A model generated the notes under the pieces. It saw only the letters and a list, made by a program, of their open reading frames with translations, had not been told where the DNA came from and made no database searches. 64,000 nt of DNA from CAJQQK01 sp051010015 (GTDB lineage: Bacteria > Pseudomonadota > Alphaproteobacteria > Rhizobiales > Hyphomicrobiaceae), in the NCBI GenBank assembly GCA_051010015.1, contig JBPCVZ010000183.1, positions 6,463 through 70,462 on the forward strand, given 5' to 3'. Position 1 is the first letter of the stretch. Each line of letters opens with the position of its first letter. Made by a program: the position numbers and the translations under genes. Below, piece after piece: positions 43,101 to 51,778 of the stretch.

Positions 43101-45374
43101 CTATCCCCTTGCACGGATGAGGTAGATCGGGCTCGACCACGCCTTATGCCCATCGACCTGAGAGATACGCACGAACAACGGCGTGTCACCCGTTTCATGC
43201 ACTGCAACCGTCATGCTGTGCGTCAGGCGCTTGCCCGTCGGCGCATCCGGCAACCGATAGAGTTTCAGCATGCGGCCAAGGCCACCGGCCTCGCAGACGT
43301 GGTCGTCCATACCGATGTCAGCAATGGCAACCTTCGGGCTCACGTGTGACGTCTCAATCGAAATCTCACCGGATGTGGCGTCGTCCAGCCACAGGTCGAT
43401 ACCGCAGGTATTGCCGGTCGTCACTGCCTTCCACGTCACCGTCGTGTCCGTTTCCGAGCGAATGCCGCGATCCAGGTTCCAGTTATTGAACATTTCGGCA
43501 CGCGCAATGCGGTTGCCGGCAACAGTGAGCGCGCCATCCCAGTCCGTGGTGCGCGACCGTCCGCGATACTCAGCGCCCTCCATGGTCAGGCGAATGCGCT
43601 TGCCCAATTCCGCCGACGCATAGGGTCGCACGGTCTCGATCAGCTCGCGTCCACAGAAAATGTCCACCCGCTCGATCGGCGCCGAGCCGTGCACGTCGAC
43701 GTCCAACGTTACTTCGGCGTCACGAATCGCCGCAACATCTCCCATGACCAGGCGCCGCGATGTCGACGTCGCTCCCCCCTCGCCCGGCGGGTTCTCGAGA
43801 AACAGTGTCGCGTCACTCGGCGTCGCAACCGAAACATCGAGATACATCCGGTTGCCGGTCGTGGCATAGTGATGCCGTCGGCGCATCGCTTGGAAAACCG
43901 CATCGCGGTCGAGGCGCGGCGCCCTGAAGCACGTCAGCCCGCCCTGACTTCCGAAAAAGCTCGCGCCGGGAAAGCATGCACCGGGCCGCCCCTTGTGTCC
44001 GTCCGAATTGCCGACAATTCCGACACGGAAGCCTTTTTCAAAGGCATCCCAGACGATCCACTCGAACGTGCCCCAGGCCGAGTGCACCTCGACAGCCGTC
44101 TCGAGTGCATTGTCGTGCGCGAACGTGATGTCGGCATACCGTCCACCGACGTGGGCCGCCACAACACAATCCTTGCCGTCCAGCTTCTCGAACAGCTCGT
44201 GCGCTGTATGCGCATCGCTCTCTTCGTCGACCATGTCTGTCGGATCAGCGATCTGGGCGTGGCTCGAGCGATGGATCGTCTCGCCTTCATGGCGATAATG
44301 TACATTGCGATCGCCGCCGACGGCTGTGTTCGCAGACCATTCGTATCCCGGAATGCAGACGAATTCTCCAGGCTTGTCGAACTCGGCGGTCAGTTCGTTC
44401 AACTGCTTCCAGAAGCGCCCCGTAATCTGAAAGTCGTTGCCTTGGTGGCCCATGATGTCGACGAAGGCCTTGTCACGACCAAAAATGAAATAATCACGTG
44501 CGCTGTTGGTGCCCAGCGTTTCGTTCGACTGGCCGTGCGTATCGGCCCAGAAATGGACGGCCTCTTCTCCACCCGCATCGTCGATCGCACGAACCGGATT
44601 TGAACGGCAAAGCTCATGCCCGTCAGCATCGCGCACCACAATCTCGGCTTCCCCGGCATCGGCAAGCGCAAGGCCGTCAACGATCGCCGAAAACGCACCG
44701 CGCCGACAGGTCACGCTTTGCGGTACACCGGTCACCGCCGCTCCATCAACCGACAGGCTCAAGACGTCGTCCATCTGGTCCGACGGATTGCCCCACTTGT
44801 CGGTCGACTTGATCTTCAGCTTGAACGGTTCGCCCGTGCGCACCAGCGTCGGCACAACCGCCTGCCACGTGACGCCCGGTCCTGGCACGATCGCCACCTT
44901 CGGGCTCTGCGGCAGCGCGACGTAGTCGTATGTCGCGATCGCATCGGTGAGCACGCGAAACTCGAACTCGTGCTCGCAATAGGTCTGCATGCGAATGCCC
45001 GGCGAGCCGAAACGCTGATCGCCGAAGCGAATGGTGATCGTATCGCCCGGTGCGAGAAAGTGCTTGCCGACACCGATGTAGAGCGACCGGCTCCAGGGAC
45101 GGATGTTGCGCTTGAACTCCCAGCGGCAATCGAGTGATGCCCCGTTCGACGCCTCGATAGTGGTGTAGCCCTGTCCTTTGGGATCGTCGAACTGGACCGG
45201 ACCGAAATCCGTTGCAAATCGAAATCCGATCTTGATCGAACCCGTATCGTCAATGCCAAACGTGCCGGCCGTATAGACAAGCGCAAAGCTCTGGTATGAC
45301 CCCGCTTCGACGGGACCGGACGGCTCCAAAGTCGCGCTTCCCATCAGTTCCGGCCGGTATTCCGAATAAGGCAA
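43101..45374 (-). CDS. DUF3604 (PHP-like) protein
   Basis: About 757 residues. The likely start is TTG 45374 with AGGAG 9 nt upstream; an upstream GTG at 45398 has no ribosome site. Residues 1-270 are a beta-rich domain (VEAGSYQSFALVYTAGTFGIDDTGSIKI, FKLKIKSTDKWGNPS). A PHP-like region follows: VHFWADTHGQSNETLGTNSARDYFIFGRDKAFVDIMGHQGND, then IPGYEWSANTAVGGDRNVHYRHE, VVAAHVGGRYADI, and GFRVGIVGNSDGHKGRPG. The His/Asp/Glu pattern predicts a polynuclear metal centre and hydrolytic activity. No signal peptide. Substrate unknown; it sits in an operon with amidase and M20 peptidase. Confidence 0.82.
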   Translation of the reverse strand: MPYSEYRPELMGSATLEPSGPVEAGSYQSFALVYTAGTFGIDDTGSIKIGFRFATDFGPVQFDDPKGQGYTTIEASNGASLDCRWEFKRNIRPWSRSLYIGVGKHFLAPGDTITIRFGDQRFGSPGIRMQTYCEHEFEFRVLTDAIATYDYVALPQSPKVAIVPGPGVTWQAVVPTLVRTGEPFKLKIKSTDKWGNPSDQMDDVLSLSVDGAAVTGVPQSVTCRRGAFSAIVDGLALADAGEAEIVVRDADGHELCRSNPVRAIDDAGGEEAVHFWADTHGQSNETLGTNSARDYFIFGRDKAFVDIMGHQGNDFQITGRFWKQLNELTAEFDKPGEFVCIPGYEWSANTAVGGDRNVHYRHEGETIHRSSHAQIADPTDMVDEESDAHTAHELFEKLDGKDCVVAAHVGGRYADITFAHDNALETAVEVHSAWGTFEWIVWDAFEKGFRVGIVGNSDGHKGRPGACFPGASFFGSQGGLTCFRAPRLDRDAVFQAMRRRHHYATTGNRMYLDVSVATPSDATLFLENPPGEGGATSTSRRLVMGDVAAIRDAEVTLDVDVHGSAPIERVDIFCGRELIETVRPYASAELGKRIRLTMEGAEYRGRSRTTDWDGALTVAGNRIARAEMFNNWNLDRGIRSETDTTVTWKAVTTGNTCGIDLWLDDATSGEISIETSHVSPKVAIADIGMDDHVCEAGGLGRMLKLYRLPDAPTGKRLTHSMTVAVHETGDTPLFVRISQVDGHKAWSSPIYLIRARG

Positions 45375-45437
45375 GGCTGGGCTCTCCTGCAAGTTCACGT
45401 GTTATGCGGTTATGATTGAAAATTCGCCGATCAGAAT

Positions 45438-46793
45438 CTAATCGAGTTGCGGTTTCGGGAACGCGCCCCGCGCCTGCTCGAAGGCAGCGCCAATGCGCAA
45501 GGCGAGCGGATCATCATATCGACGCACCACGATTTGCAGCGATGTCGGCAAGCCGCCCGGCGTCAGGCTCATCGGAACCGAAAGCCCGGCAAGTTCGAGG
45601 TAGTTGACGAACCGCGAATGATTGCCATAGCTCATATCGTCTTCATCGACATCATCGACAGGGATGGCCGTAAACGGCGTCGTCGGCAGCACGATCGCAT
45701 CGAGCGTGTCCATCACGGCATCGACATCGGCGATCGCGCGGGCACGATCGCGCTCGATCCGGATGCGCTCCCAGGCCGTGACGTCCTTGCCTCGGGCCAT
45801 GCGGCGGCGGTTGGGCATCGCCATCGGTGCCGCTGCATCATCGACCATCTCCGCATAGGTCGCGTAGGCCTCTGTCGCCGAAATCAGACCGCCGACGCGC
45901 TGGTACTCGTCGAACGGCATCGGCAGGCTGCAATCGACAATTGTCGCACCGAGAACATGCAGCTGGGCCAGCGCGGCCTCGAACGCCTCCGACATTTCAA
46001 GAGAAAGATGCGGCATCGCGTCCGCTGCAATGCGGCCGAAGCGCAGGCCGGATATGCCCTTGTCGAGATGGCGCAAGGGAGACGTGTGCGGCGCATCGAG
46101 AGTCGTCGGGTCCGCGGGATCCGGTCCCTGCATGACATCCAGCATTTCGGCAGCGAGGCGCACCGACGATGTCAATGGACCTACCGTATCCAGGGTGTCG
46201 GACAGCGGCGTCACACCCGCCCGGCTGACGAGACCGATCGACGTCTTGAGGCCGACGCAGCCACAGAACGCCGCCGGCAGGCGCACCGATCCGCCGGTGT
46301 CGGTACCAAGTCCTCCCGGCACCAGCCCGGCGCCGACGAGCACACCCGTGCCGCTCGACGAGCCGCCCGGAATGCGATGCGTCTTCGGGTCCCAGGGATT
46401 GCGCGGCGTGCCAACCGTCTGGTTCGTACCCCAGCCTCCGATGGCGAACTCCACCGTGTTCGACTTGGCAACCGGAATGGCACCGGCACCGCGCAAGGCC
46501 GCGACAACCGGTGCATCGCGTTCGCACGGCGGGTTTTCGGCGCGGGTCAGCGATCCCGACCGCGTCGGCACACCGGCGACATCGATGATGTCCTTGACGA
46601 CGATCGGCATGCCGTGCAGCGGCCCGACACGGGCGCCTTCAGCGGCCAACGCGGCACGATGGACGGCCTCCGCCTTTGCCGGCGCTTCGAGCAGTTCCGC
46701 GACGGCCTGCAGCTTCGGCTCATGACGCTTGATCTGTTCCAGAACCGTCTCCACACTCTCGTATTCTCTGACCGTCTCCGGCTTGGAGTTCAT
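45438..46793 (-). CDS. Amidase (amidase-signature family)
   Basis: 451 residues from ATG 46793 with AGGTAGG ahead. The Ser-cisSer-Lys triad is visible: Lys in IVVKDIIDVAG, the cis-Ser in GGSSSGTGVLVGAG, and the nucleophilic Ser in LGTDTGGSVRLPAAFCG. KTSIGLVSRAGVTPLSDTLDTVGPL follows as usual. The C-terminal third carries DAIVLPTTPFTAIP. It hydrolyses a carboxamide to acid plus ammonia or amine; the substrate is unknown. First gene of the minus-strand run ending in the D-2-hydroxyacid dehydrogenase and divergent from the cyclase-family gene. Confidence 0.93.
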   Translation of the reverse strand: MNSKPETVREYESVETVLEQIKRHEPKLQAVAELLEAPAKAEAVHRAALAAEGARVGPLHGMPIVVKDIIDVAGVPTRSGSLTRAENPPCERDAPVVAALRGAGAIPVAKSNTVEFAIGGWGTNQTVGTPRNPWDPKTHRIPGGSSSGTGVLVGAGLVPGGLGTDTGGSVRLPAAFCGCVGLKTSIGLVSRAGVTPLSDTLDTVGPLTSSVRLAAEMLDVMQGPDPADPTTLDAPHTSPLRHLDKGISGLRFGRIAADAMPHLSLEMSEAFEAALAQLHVLGATIVDCSLPMPFDEYQRVGGLISATEAYATYAEMVDDAAAPMAMPNRRRMARGKDVTAWERIRIERDRARAIADVDAVMDTLDAIVLPTTPFTAIPVDDVDEDDMSYGNHSRFVNYLELAGLSVPMSLTPGGLPTSLQIVVRRYDDPLALRIGAAFEQARGAFPKPQLD

Positions 46794-46934
46794 TGCGTAT
46801 CCTACCTGTCGTTCTGCGATCGCCAATTGCGCTTTCACCATAGAGCAGGTCAGGCGGCGAACCCATCGCAAATGTGCTATGCGAACGGCTTGACCTACCG
46901 AGGCGCCAACGAGATAGAGACAAAGGCTGCACGC

Positions 46935-47837
46935 ATGACCAACTGCATTCACGACCACGGCCGCTGGGGCAAAGGCGATCAATTGGGCGCGAGCCATTTT
47001 CTCACGCCGGAACGCACGCTGCAGGCGCTGCAAAGCGTGCGCGACGGACAGGTCCTCGACCTCAGCCATGTCATCGAAATCGGTGCACCGCGCATGGCAC
47101 CGGCACAATCGCCCTATCACATCCAAGCGGGACCGACCTCGGCGGGAAGTATCCGCCGCCGCCGTGAAATGGGCGCAACGAACGATGCTGGCTCCAACCT
47201 GGAACGTATCGAAATGACAACGCACGTTGGCACGCACATCGATGCGCTCGGCCATTTCTCGAAAGGCGATCAGCTCTACGCCGGCTACAGCGCCGCCGAT
47301 ACGGTCGACGACTTCGGCCTCACGAACCTTGGTATCGAGCATATGCCGCCGATGGTCACCCGCGGCCTCCTGCTGGACGTGTCGCGCCACGACGGTGGCG
47401 ACCATCTCGAAGCCGGTCGTGCTGTCACCATCGCCGACCTCGAAAAGGCCCTGGCGTCCACAAACCAGACGATCGAGCCGGGAGATGTCGTGTGCATCAA
47501 CACCGGTTGGGGCCGCTTCTTCATGGCCGACAACGAACGCTATCTTTCGGGTGAGCCGGGCATCGATGAGGCGGCGGCGCGCTGGCTAACGGCACAGGAC
47601 TGCGTTGCGATCGCCGCGGACAACATGGCGCTCGAGGTTCTGCCAGGCACGCAGCATCCCGAGATCATGATGCCGGTGCACCAGCACTGCCTCGCCGAGG
47701 CCGGCGTCCACATCATCGAAAACCTGGTGATGGACCCGCTCATCGAACGCGACATTCACAGCTTCTGCTTCATGCTCTCGGCTGTTAAATTCAAGGGTGC
47801 CACCGGTTGCCCGGTCCGGCCCATCGCGATTGTATGA
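46935..47837 (+). CDS. Cyclase family protein (kynurenine formamidase-like hydrolase)
   Basis: 300 residues from ATG 46935; the frame is open far upstream but that part is the complement of the amidase gene. The family motif HVGTHIDALGHF (H-x-G-T-H-x-D-x3-H) binds the metal, LDLSHVIEIGAPRM is the conserved N-terminal strand, and GDVVCINTGWG and IAADNMALEV follow. Relatives include KynB-type formamidases and isatin hydrolase, which open amide or lactam rings. It may act on a cyclic amide in the pathway suggested by the neighbours. Divergent from the amidase over 141 bp. Confidence 0.88.
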   Translation: MTNCIHDHGRWGKGDQLGASHFLTPERTLQALQSVRDGQVLDLSHVIEIGAPRMAPAQSPYHIQAGPTSAGSIRRRREMGATNDAGSNLERIEMTTHVGTHIDALGHFSKGDQLYAGYSAADTVDDFGLTNLGIEHMPPMVTRGLLLDVSRHDGGDHLEAGRAVTIADLEKALASTNQTIEPGDVVCINTGWGRFFMADNERYLSGEPGIDEAAARWLTAQDCVAIAADNMALEVLPGTQHPEIMMPVHQHCLAEAGVHIIENLVMDPLIERDIHSFCFMLSAVKFKGATGCPVRPIAIV

Positions 47838-47844
47838 CGGTTGC

Positions 47845-48990
47845 CTATAGTTGGATCTCGGTCGCAAACTGCTGCGCGACGATCGACGCCTGCCAATCGA
47901 CGCTCAGGCCCAAGCCTGGGACATGGCCTGGGTCATTGCCGAGCTGGTAGACGCCCTGCGAGAAAGTGTGGCGCCGGTGCACGAGATCATCGTACAGCGG
48001 GCTCTCGCGGAACTGCCGCTCCAACGAATGCAGCTCCGGCACGGCAGCCGCGACGTGCGCTGAATGCATATCCATGACCGGGCCGCTCGGGTTGTGCAGG
48101 CTGACCGCCTGACCAAGTGCCGCGGCCAGATGGCCGATCCGGACAACCTCGCCCGGCCCTCCGGCAAGAATGATATCCGGCATGATGACGTCGTAGCATC
48201 GCGCATGGCAGAACGGCGCAAACTCTCCGAGACCGGCCGCCTGCTCGGCACCGGCCAGCACTATACCGTGCTGCTTGGCCAACCGGCGCAATTCGGCAAT
48301 TTGCGGAAACGCCGCCTGCGTTTCGAGAATGGGTTCCTCGAACCAGCCCACCCCGCTGGCGGCAAGCCGCTCGAGAATGGCCGGCGCTTCTGCGGCGCGC
48401 AGCCGCGAATGGCAGTCGACCTGCACGCGGCCCTTACCGTTCAGTCGCTCCGCCACCGCCTCTATCCGCGCCATACCCGCCTCAAGCCGGGCATGGCGTT
48501 CCGCCTCGTCCTGGGCATCCGGCGTGACGTTGTCGAACGGCGCCATTTTGATCGCCGTAAAGCCGTCCTCGACCGCTTGCGCAGCGCGGTCGGCAAACTC
48601 CTGCGGGCTGCGCGAAAGCGTGCCACGGTTGATATTGGCATAACACGGTATCGCCGAACGATGACGGCCGCCGAGCAAGGCGTGCACCGGCCGACCGGTA
48701 CGCTTGCCCTCGAGATCGAGCCAGCACTGTTCGATGGCGCTGGCAATTGCGCGACCAACGAGACCCGGCGTCTGCACCCGCAAGGCCTGCAGCTTGCCAG
48801 CCAGTCCCAGATCGCGAGCAGCGCACAACGCGTTCATCGCCGGTGCCAGCGCCGAGAGCACATCCTTGGCGCGATTGTTCAGTGTCGCTTCGCCGACGCC
48901 CTCACGACCTTCGCCATCCATGAGACGAAACCAGATCCACGTCGTCTTGTCTGAGACATCAACCGTGTAGACGTTGAGCGCTGTTGTCAT
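47845..48990 (-). CDS. Enolase superfamily, mandelate racemase / muconate cycloisomerase group
   Basis: 381 residues from ATG 48990, preceded by GAGAGGG. Barrel residues: TAIKMAPFDN (Lys), VQVDCHSRL (first metal Asp), GWFEEPILE (second metal Glu), VLAGAEQAAGL (third, Glu), DIILAGG and SLHNPSGPVMDMHSAH (His). It abstracts a proton alpha to a carboxylate, as an acid-sugar dehydratase, racemase or cycloisomerase; the exact reaction is open. Its stop is 7 nt from that of the convergent cyclase gene, and it is divergent from the SAF/UxaA pair. Confidence 0.88.
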   Translation of the reverse strand: MTTALNVYTVDVSDKTTWIWFRLMDGEGREGVGEATLNNRAKDVLSALAPAMNALCAARDLGLAGKLQALRVQTPGLVGRAIASAIEQCWLDLEGKRTGRPVHALLGGRHRSAIPCYANINRGTLSRSPQEFADRAAQAVEDGFTAIKMAPFDNVTPDAQDEAERHARLEAGMARIEAVAERLNGKGRVQVDCHSRLRAAEAPAILERLAASGVGWFEEPILETQAAFPQIAELRRLAKQHGIVLAGAEQAAGLGEFAPFCHARCYDVIMPDIILAGGPGEVVRIGHLAAALGQAVSLHNPSGPVMDMHSAHVAAAVPELHSLERQFRESPLYDDLVHRRHTFSQGVYQLGNDPGHVPGLGLSVDWQASIVAQQFATEIQL

Positions 48991-49166
48991 AACGCACCCT
49001 CTCCCTTCCGCTGGCGTCACGGCATCACGCTGCAGGCAGCGCATCCTTGAGAAGCCCATCATGCCACACTTCACGCTTGTCCGAGCGTGCAATTGCCGCC
49101 AAACTTGGTGAGATGGCACCACAAACCGCAGCGAATTCGCATCTGGCACGATAAAGGCAAACTGAC

Positions 49167-49478
49167 TTGGCAGCAGATGACAAGACCGTATGGACCGCCC
49201 TGCGCCTCCACCACGCCGACAACGTCGCGACGGCGCTGCGTGATCTGCCGGCGGGAGGCTCACCCCACATTTCGGATTGCCCTGCCCCCGCGTTGTGCAC
49301 CGACATCGCACGTGGGCATAAGTTCGCACTGTCGCCCATCGCAGCGGGCGAGCAGGCAATAAAATACGGCCAAGCGGTTGGCGTCGCGTTGTCCGACATC
49401 GCCGCTGGCGAGCATGTGCATCTGCACAACCTCGAAGGCCTTGCCGGACGCGCTGAACGGCATCGGAACGCATCATGA
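49167..49478 (+). CDS. SAF-domain protein, UxaA/SuyA-like small subunit
   Basis: 103 residues from a TTG at 49167 with AAAGG 9 nt upstream. The SAF-type core reads VWTALRLHHADNVATALRDLPAG...RGHKFALSPIAAGEQAIKYGQAVGVALSDIAAGEHVHLHNLEG, as in the N-terminal domain of altronate dehydratase and the small subunit of sulfolactate sulfo-lyase. It shares 4 bp (ATGA) with the large-subunit gene, so the two are surely co-translated. Confidence 0.88.
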   Translation: MAADDKTVWTALRLHHADNVATALRDLPAGGSPHISDCPAPALCTDIARGHKFALSPIAAGEQAIKYGQAVGVALSDIAAGEHVHLHNLEGLAGRAERHRNAS

Positions 49479-50653
49479 GCACGTTATCCGCCGCTGACAG
49501 CTTCATGGGCTACACCCGCGCGGACGGGCCGCCCGGGGTGCGCAACCATGTCGTTATCCTGTCGCTGAGCGGCCTCGACAATGGCGCTGCCCAGGCGCTG
49601 CACCGTCAGTTTCCGCAGACGATCCTGATCGGCTCGACTTACGGGCGCGGTCACGTTGGCGATGATCTCACATTCCAACGCGGCATGATGAAAGCCCTCG
49701 CCACCCATCCCAACGTTGGCGGCTGCGTCGTCATTGGGCCCGACAACGCCGTCGTCTCCGAAGTCACCGCAGCCCTTGAGACAGCGGAGCGCCCTTGTGT
49801 CGGCCTCTCCCTGCAGCACGCACACGAAGATCGCTTCGCGTTGCTTGACCAGGGCGCGCGGGCCGTCACCCGTTTACGCCACCAGGTATCGCGCCAGAAC
49901 CGGTCTCGACATCCGCTTTCCGCTCTGTCATTCGCCATCGAATGCGGCCATTCCGACGCGACATCCGGCATCGTCTCCAACCCGCTCGCCGGTGACCTCG
50001 CGATCTGGCTCGTGCAGGCGGGTGGCCGTGCCGTGTTCAGCGAAACGCTCGAATGGACCGGCACCGAGGATATCCTCTGCGCCCGCGCGGCGCGCGCCGA
50101 TGTCGCCGATGCCATCCGCGCGGCGATGGCACGCCGCCACGCGCACGCCCGCGCTGCCGGGCACGACGTCCAGGCCAACAACCCCGGACCACAAAACCAC
50201 GCCGGCGGCATCACCACGGTCGAGGAAAAATCCCTCGGTGCGATCGCCAAGGGTGGTGACCAACCCATCGTCGGCCTCTTGCGCGAAGGCGAGTGCTTTG
50301 GCGAGGAACCCGGTCTCTACCTGATGGACACGCCGTGCTTCTCGCCGGAATCGATCACCTCGATGATCGCTTCAGGCGCTCAGATCGCACTGTTCACGAC
50401 CGGTCAGGGCAATCCTTATGCGTCGTCCTTGGCACCAACGATCAAGATATCGGCCAATCCCGACACCATCGAACGCCTTTCAGAGCAGATCGATATCGAC
50501 GCCGGCGCCGTGCTCGATGGTTTGGCAACACGCGAAGACCTCCTGCCGGCAGCCTGTACGACCGTTCTTGGTATCGCAGACGGCGCGTTGACCTGGGGTG
50601 AAGCGGCCGGCGACGGCATCGAGTCGATCAGCCGGCTCGCCGGCTCAATCTGA
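49475..50653 (+). CDS. UxaA-family dehydratase / SuyB-like large subunit
   Basis: 392 residues. Family landmarks: GYTRADGPPGVRNHVVIL at the N-terminus, AIECGHSDATSGIVSNP, FSETLEWTGTEDIL, NPGPQNHAGGITTVEEKSLGAI (the N-P-x-x-x-N-x-x-G-G-I-T-T-x-E-E-K-S signature), MDTPCFSPESITSMIASGAQIALFTTG, and KISANPDT. These are metal- or iron-dependent lyases of sugar acids (altronate, galactarate) or (R)-sulfolactate. Separate small and large subunits are like SuyAB, but the substrate is unproven. It is convergent with the alcohol dehydrogenase. Confidence 0.88.
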   Translation: MSTLSAADSFMGYTRADGPPGVRNHVVILSLSGLDNGAAQALHRQFPQTILIGSTYGRGHVGDDLTFQRGMMKALATHPNVGGCVVIGPDNAVVSEVTAALETAERPCVGLSLQHAHEDRFALLDQGARAVTRLRHQVSRQNRSRHPLSALSFAIECGHSDATSGIVSNPLAGDLAIWLVQAGGRAVFSETLEWTGTEDILCARAARADVADAIRAAMARRHAHARAAGHDVQANNPGPQNHAGGITTVEEKSLGAIAKGGDQPIVGLLREGECFGEEPGLYLMDTPCFSPESITSMIASGAQIALFTTGQGNPYASSLAPTIKISANPDTIERLSEQIDIDAGAVLDGLATREDLLPAACTTVLGIADGALTWGEAAGDGIESISRLAGSI

Positions 50654-50688
50654 AGCGCGGCACGGGTCAGACTACCGAATGCCGAGCC

Positions 50689-51741
50689 TTAATACTCCAG
50701 AATCGCGCGCCCCATGATCTTACCTTCGTGCAGGTCATCGCAGGCCTGGTTGATGTCTTCCAGCGCGTAGCGCCGCGTAATCAATCGGTCGAGTGGGAAG
50801 CGGCCGTCCTGATGCCAGCGCAGATACATCGCAAAATCACGATCCGGGAAAGCCGCGCCGAGACTACCGCGATACTGGCGTTGCCCGTAAACGAACAAGC
50901 TCGGATCAATCGTCAGCTTCTCCTGCGGAATGCCGACGAGAACGGCCATTCCACCAAAATTGTCGGCGCCGATTCCACCGGGTCGCGTTGCCAGCAGGAT
51001 TTGCTCGCACGTGATCTGCTTGCCGATGGCATCGAAGGCATAGTCGACACCACCGCCGGTCAGGTCGCGGATCGCCTCGACCGGATCGGCATTGCCCGAC
51101 GCATTGACGACATGAGTCGCACCGAATGACTTCGCGAACTCGAGCTTCTCGTCGTCGAGATCAACCGCGATGACCGGATAGGCATCAAGAATCGACGCGG
51201 CACGGATCGCTGAAAGGCCTACACCACCGACGCCGAACACCGCCACCGACTCTCCCGGCCGCACACCAGCCGTATGAATCACAGCGCCCGCGCCGGTCAG
51301 CACCGCGCAGCCGATGATGCAGCTGAGATCGCGCGGGTGCTCTGCCGGGATCGGGACGACCAGTTCCTTGTTGGTCTGCACGTCACGTGCCCAGGTGTAG
51401 ACATGGCCGTGTGCCGCCTGGCCTTGGAACATCGCACCCGTCGTCGTCCGCGCCACCGGCCCGCGCACCGGCGTGCGTGGCACCCAGGTGACGATGCAGT
51501 GGTCACCCTCCTTGACGTGATCGACATCCTTGCCGATCCGGGTCACGATGCCGGTTCCTTCATGGCCGAGCAGCAGCGGGCGCCCCAGCGCCGGATTGTG
51601 CATCTGGTGCAGCTGCGAGTGGCAAACGCCGCTCGAAAACAGTTTCACGGTCACCTGATCGGACGCCGGGTCGAGCAGTTCGACCTCTTCCAGGCGCAAC
51701 GCGCCGCCCATCTCTGTCTGCACGGCCGCAACGGTTTTCAT
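50689..51741 (-). CDS. Zinc-dependent alcohol dehydrogenase (MDR), lacking the structural-zinc loop
   Basis: 350 residues from ATG 51741 with AAGGG 8 nt upstream. The catalytic-zinc ligands are in GVCHSQLHQ, LGHEGTGIV and IIGCAVLTGAG, the nucleotide fold in VAVFGVGGVGLSAIRAA with VDLDDEKLEFA. In place of the C-x2-C-x2-C-x7-C structural-zinc lobe it has VTWVPRTPVRGPVARTTTGAMF, without cysteine. The architecture is otherwise that of class III/S-formaldehyde-type MDR enzymes. It probably oxidises a primary alcohol or reduces an aldehyde with NAD. It follows the M19 gene by 37 bp. Confidence 0.9.
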   Translation of the reverse strand: MKTVAAVQTEMGGALRLEEVELLDPASDQVTVKLFSSGVCHSQLHQMHNPALGRPLLLGHEGTGIVTRIGKDVDHVKEGDHCIVTWVPRTPVRGPVARTTTGAMFQGQAAHGHVYTWARDVQTNKELVVPIPAEHPRDLSCIIGCAVLTGAGAVIHTAGVRPGESVAVFGVGGVGLSAIRAASILDAYPVIAVDLDDEKLEFAKSFGATHVVNASGNADPVEAIRDLTGGGVDYAFDAIGKQITCEQILLATRPGGIGADNFGGMAVLVGIPQEKLTIDPSLFVYGQRQYRGSLGAAFPDRDFAMYLRWHQDGRFPLDRLITRRYALEDINQACDDLHEGKIMGRAILEY

Positions 51742-51778
51742 CGGTCTGCCCTTCCTCGATAACCAGGCGCATACGCCA

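Noticed and set aside
42072..43349. Plus-strand frame (425 codons) opposite the M20 peptidase
   Set aside because: Antisense shadow without a start signal or motif; the M20 metal ligands support the other strand.
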